Below, in pieces: positions 59,628 through 64,000 of a DNA stretch of 64,000 bases. The stretch is from Acorus gramineus (Eukaryota > Streptophyta > Magnoliopsida > Acorales > Acoraceae), in assembly GCA_030737835.1 (NCBI GenBank), contig CM060847.1, positions 2,942,484 to 3,006,483 of the forward strand, given 5' to 3'. Position 1 is the stretch's first letter. The number at the start of each line of letters is the position of its first letter. Made by a program: the position numbers and the translations under genes. The notes under the pieces are model-generated. The model saw nothing but the letters and a program-made list of their open reading frames with translations, did not search any database and had not been told where the DNA came from.

Positions 59628-62600
59628 GAATGGATCCAAAAAGAGAAAAACAAACGAGGATCCTTTTCAGGTATCGAAACTGAGATTTTGTTTTTTTGGG
59701 GGGGGTCTCAACAAGCAAATGTTGATAGAAAGAAATACAGATCGGGCTGGATCTGGGTTTTTGGAGGTGATGATGGTTGTGGAGATTTGTTTAATTTGAT
59801 TTTGTGAGTTTTTGTTTTTGTGTCTCCAGTTTTATTTGACACGATCGATGAGGAGTTGGTCGTTCCTTCGCACCATTTACTAGAGAGGTTTTTTTTTTTT
59901 TTTCTCTCTTATTAGAATACTTTTGCAAAATTTTATGTTGTATTAAAATAAGAATAAAATAATCATACTAACATAAATATATATTTAAATGTGAACTTAA
60001 AACAATATATATCATAACTAAATTATCGAGTTTTATTCCTTCATACTTGAATTGAAAATTAGAGAATAATCGATATAACCCCTTGAAAAATCATGTAAAA
60101 TTAAAAATTATCGTAGGTCCTCGTAAAGCATATATGGTTAATAGATTTAATTCATGAGTTAAACTGTTCTAATAAATACATTTAAATAAGTTCATACAAA
60201 ATATGAAAATTCCGATTTAGTCATTTTAATGATAAAAATGTTCCTGCCATTTTCTGAAAATTCTCCTGCTATCCTATACTCACCAAAAGTATAAAAAAAA
60301 AGAAGGAAAAAATTGATATAACTCCTAGAAATCTTATGAAAATTGATTGTAAAACAGTAAATACCCTTCAATCAATTGCAAATCTGGTTATCGTGTATGG
60401 TTAGAGTCAACCACAAATCTGGTTAGTTTCGGTTACTGTAGGAACTAAAATAAATATTGTCTAATAAGACAGGGACCTAAGGGGATTTTTCGATTTTATA
60501 GAAACTTTTTTTCGATTCTCATAAGTTTCTAGAGAACTATATCGATTTTTCAAAAATAAGGGGTGAGGGCATTCTAAAATTTTTAATGTTTAGTTAAAGT
60601 TGACGATGTACCTAGTTAGTTGGGAGTGACGATAGGGATTTAAAGATATTTTTTTCCAATAACATAAGAACCTGTGGTGATTTTTTAATTTTACAGTGAT
60701 TAAAATTGATTTAGCTAACTTTCTAGATAGTTATATCGATTTTTCTTTAAAAAATATTATATGTGGGAACAAAACTTAAAACATTCATAGTTTGTATAAT
60801 AGATAGATTTATGTCGTCATTCTTAACTTAATCATAGCATCCCGTGAAAAACGGGGGTAGATGTTGGTGGCGGAGAGCGATATTCCAAAGGATAAGAGTG
60901 TATGCAGGAGAACATGGTCAGCTTCATCAAGAACGCTTTCACAGGCGTTAGGGGAGCTTAATGATCCATATATTTTTCACATAAAAGTAAATTATTTATA
61001 TTTTTGGGGTGAAAATTAAAATTAAAAATAAGATATGTTTAACAATTGGTGATCAATTCCACCAAAGAATAACGGTCATGAAATACTCCATCATTTATGT
61101 AGTAATTATTATAGTGTTAATCGAATATGATTTCTCTAATCGAGTATACAACTTATTCATAAATCGTGAAAAGATATGCATTCAATTCATTCATATATAT
61201 ATTTTATTTAAATTTTTTTTATATAAAAATTTATATTTTATTAAATGAGTGTGTATACTTTTAAAAAAATTTCAAAACATTCATTCAGATACCCTCTTTC
61301 AAATGAATTGTCAAATATCATCAGGGTCCACCAAAATCCTTGACAAACAAAATATACACACCATGTCACATTATGTGTATATGTTATGGTTGTAAGAGCA
61401 ATATATCCATTTTTTTTCTTGTTAGTAAGATTGCGTATCTGACGGTTCAGACTACGTCCTCAACCATACTATTGTTCTACAGTGAAAAAAATGTAACTTA
61501 GTATCCTAGTTTATTCTTATTGAAACTTTACAACATGTTTTCATATTTAAATTCAATTTTCTTTCGAAACAATGTTTGAAGATGGAAATTATTTAACCGT
61601 TTATGTGTCATATTAAGAATGCAAAAAATAATATCACTGTTTAAATTGGGAATCTAGCATCTTTTTTCAATTTTTTCCAAATATTATAGAAATAGAAAAT
61701 AATATGAGATTTAAGTTTGGATATTATTACATACAACCACTGGTCACTTTGTATAGTCTTTACATGATTTAATTTTTTTTAAATACATTATGTAACGAAC
61801 ACATATGCTTTCATAAAATGAAACATATAGTCCAATTAATTATATTGATACATTTATATAAAAAAAATTATACGTTTAAATAAAGAAATAGACGTTTTAT
61901 CTATTTCTTCTCATCCCCCATTCAGATATGTACTAATCTTTTCTTAAATGAAAGTGATTAGTGGCGTGAGTCTACTTTCTTCTTCAAAAAAAAAAAAAAA
62001 AAAGTAGATGTATGTGAGACTACACACAATCTTATATATAGTAGAGAATGTGTGTAATAACATTCTTTAAATTTTAAAAATAATGATTAATATAAATTCT
62101 TAAACCTAAGATAATGTGATTCATATATTTCTAAGTTAGGGAATAATAAAAAATGGAGTTTGTTTTTTACACGTGTATCTTTAAAAAAAATTCTTATTTT
62201 ATTAAAATATCCTTGTTAAGTCACTATTTCTAGCAACACCTAGTAAAATAATTTAAATTGTGCACGAGGAGAGATTCCTAAAAAAAAAACTTAAAAATAT
62301 ATAATGTGTATAAATACTTCTTAAAATGACATTTATGCACAATTTAACTCTTTTTAAAGGGATTGGTGCCTCATTGTATCCAGTCAGGACCGGCTTCAGT
62401 CAGTCCGATCAATATCAAACTACAAAGCTAATTGTTGAATACATGTATAACTCTCTTATTAGATCCAGACATGTTTGAGTTTAGTCAATATCATCATTAT
62501 TCAATAGGAGAGTGACATTTGTACTCAACAATTGACTATGCAGTTCGATTCATAGACAATGTAGTTTTGCTTATAAGCTATACAGTTCGATACTGATGGA

Positions 62601-63114
62601 CTACCAGAAGCTAGACCTGACTGAATTCAGAGTCAGTTTTTTGATAATATAAAGTCATTTGAGGGGGCATATATGAAAAAAAAACCCAAAAAAATAAATA
62701 TTTTCCAATAAACGTGTTTAACTAAAACCAAAAACGACACTAATCCCAAACACCGCTTTGACCCCCCGCCAACCACATCACAACCAACCCCTCTCCACCG
62801 TCCGATCAAAACTCCTCCAAAACCCCACCGATCAAACGACAAACATCATCCAATCAACACATGATCCCTTCCGAAAACAACCGTCGGTCGTTATCACTCC
62901 CGCGAAAAAAAAATAAAAAAATAAACCAGAGGTCGGTCTCGATCTGATGCTTCGCGCCATCAATAAATTCGCGATCTTCCGGCGTGGGCCCCTCCTCCCC
63001 CCCAAACCCTCTTTAAACGTAAATTCTTCTCTCTTTCAGACTCACCTTCCGCTATCAATCCTTTCTAGGGTTTCCGTCGGAGGTAACACTTCGAGAAATC
63101 TAGGGTTCCGATCG
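59628..63114. other. Divergent intergenic region between SYP4 and Di19
   Basis: Both genes are transcribed away from this 3.5-kb interval. About 60060-60760 is a repeat block (see separate entry). About 61740-61870 and 62030-62080 are fragments of the MITE family at 16645. About 62740-62940 is C-rich and leads into the Di19 5' region. No other gene. Confidence 0.5.
60060..60760. repeat. Foldback-family repeat block
   Basis: Recurrent phrases ATCGATATAACCCCTTG, TTGATATAACTCCTAG and, inverted, GAGAACTATATCGATTTTTC and GATAGTTATATCGATTTTTC suggest nested or duplicated members of the 13974-14626 foldback family. Ends not resolved. Confidence 0.45.
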
Positions 63115-64000
63115 ATGGAGGCCGATTCGTGGACTAGCGGTCGCTTCTCTTCTTCTTCGAGGCGGCACCAGGCTTCTCTGCAGTCCCGATTCGGTGAGTC
63201 TGGTTTTTTTTTTTTCTAGGTTTGAGAATTTCTGTGGAATTGGGGGCTCAAACGTTGGTTTTGCAGATCTGTACCTTGGATTGGAGGACATCGACGGGAG
63301 CGGCGACGAGGATTCGCGGACGGAGTATGCTTGCCCTTTCTGTTCGGAGGATTTCGACGTGGTTGGCCTCTGCTGCCATATCGATGAGGATCACCCGGTC
63401 GAGGCGAAAAACGGGGTATGTTTTCTGTCAATCTAGGATAAAGTTTGCGGTTTTGGTTCATCTTGTCACTTAAAAATACGAACTTTTTAAGTTTTGAACT
63501 CCCGGTTGGCTTGGTTTGGGTGATTTTGGGATTTTTGAGAAGGAAGTTTTGTTTGTTGTTTTATAGGGGTAGTTGGAAGTTTTGTTTTAGATGTATTGTT
63601 ACATTCGCAGGTATGCCCTGTTTGTGCGGCGAGGGTGGGTCTGGATTTGGTTGGGCACATTATGATGCAGCATGGGAGCTTTTTTAAGATATCCTTTCTA
63701 TGTTGAATTGTTATTTCTCTTTATTTCTTTGTGCAGAAATACTGATGTAATGTTTTTGTTATGATCTTTGTATGTGGAAAAAATGGACATTTACATGTAT
63801 GAATTGTTTATGTTTTTTGAAATCCTTAATCTGTGATCACCTGCAACGGAGGAGGAGGTTCCGCAAGGGTACAACAGGGTCTCAATCGATGCTTTCTTTG
63901 TTGAAGAAGGAGCTCCGGGAAGGGCACCTTTCATTTGATGGGCCTCCCTACGTGGTACCTTTGACCAATTCAGCTCCGGATCCATTGTTGTCATCCTTCA
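63115..64000 (+). CDS. Di19 (dehydration-induced 19) zinc-finger protein, 5' part
   Basis: Exons 63115-63193, 63267-63415, 63611-63688 and 63841 to beyond the window end. Di19 proteins are small nuclear zinc-finger proteins linked to drought, salt and light responses. Seen: start MEADSWTSGR, the DLYLGLED motif at 27-34, two atypical Cys2His2 fingers (Cys49-x2-Cys52 with His64 and His69; Cys78-x2-Cys81 with His92 and His97), HGSFFK at 97-102, then a basic patch LQRRRRFRKG, which may be a nuclear signal, and the start of the Di19 C-terminal domain (SLLKKELREG). Introns 1 and 2 are GT-AG; intron 3 is AT-AC. About 155 residues are in the window; the C-terminal end is outside. The frame is open upstream to an ATG at 62947, which would add 56 residues; ATG 63115 is the family-like start. 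Confidence 0.92.
63689..63840 (+). other. AT-AC, U12-type spliceosomal intron in Di19
   Basis: The 152-bp intron starts ATATCCTTTC, matching the U12 5' splice consensus ATATCCTT. It has ATCCTTAATC at about 63822-63831, like the U12 branch consensus TTCCTTRAC, with the branch A about 11-12 nt before the end, and finishes GATCAC. No GT-AG pair joins HGSFFK to LQRRRR in frame, while this AT-AC pair does so exactly in phase 0. Confidence 0.9.

Noticed and set aside
1-64000. tRNA, rRNA, CRISPR or viral sequences
   Set aside because: None seen. No GGTTCGANNCC box with a matching A box was noticed by eye, no rRNA signature, and the tandem repeats have no spacer structure like CRISPR. A tRNAscan-SE or Infernal run would settle the RNA genes.

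Overview
This is plant nuclear DNA. All multi-exon genes have plant-type short exons with T-rich introns, the intergenic DNA is very AT-rich and crowded with MITE-like and hAT/MULE-like elements, and the encoded families are plant ones (SYP4 syntaxin, GATL glycosyltransferase, Di19, type-B response regulators, a C3H14/15-like zinc-finger protein). The strong GC bias of several intronless or first-exon coding regions (GATL, the proline-rich protein, the small basic protein) beside AT-rich response-regulator genes hints at a monocot, but this is an inference only.

Layout. 1-2770: transposon-derived repeats and AT-rich spacer. 2771-3295 (-): proline-rich, probably GPI-anchored wall protein. 3296-10195: gene-free, with a 138-bp perfect tandem duplication and a long TA microsatellite. 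10196-10615 (+): small basic protein of unknown function. 10616-24416: gene-poor. It holds a GRF zinc-finger-like relic, several foldback elements and a 3.36-kb inverted-repeat-bounded element (17438-20797) with a 218-bp tandem array and about twenty AGATACA motifs. 24417-25448 (-): GATL glycosyltransferase. 25449-33869: repeats, including an LTR fragment and an intact 504-bp hAT-type element with an 8-bp target duplication. 33870-41569 (-): two tandem, divergent type-B response-regulator genes with identical five-exon structure. 43990-49908 (+): DPD1-like DEDDh exonuclease preceded by a GC-rich 62-bp tandem repeat. 50930-52243: a second member of the 17438-20797 element family. 53249-54338 (+): tandem CCCH zinc-finger protein. 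54968-59627 (-): SYP4 syntaxin with eight exons. 63115-64000 (+): 5' part of a Di19 gene with an AT-AC (U12-type) intron; it runs off the window.

The genes do not form a pathway. The one local gene family is the response-regulator pair. Both copies lack one of the two conserved acidic residues of the receiver pocket and both carry a roughly 14-residue insertion in the GARP DNA-binding domain. All exon joins were worked out by hand from splice motifs, reading phase and family knowledge; no transcript data or database search was available.
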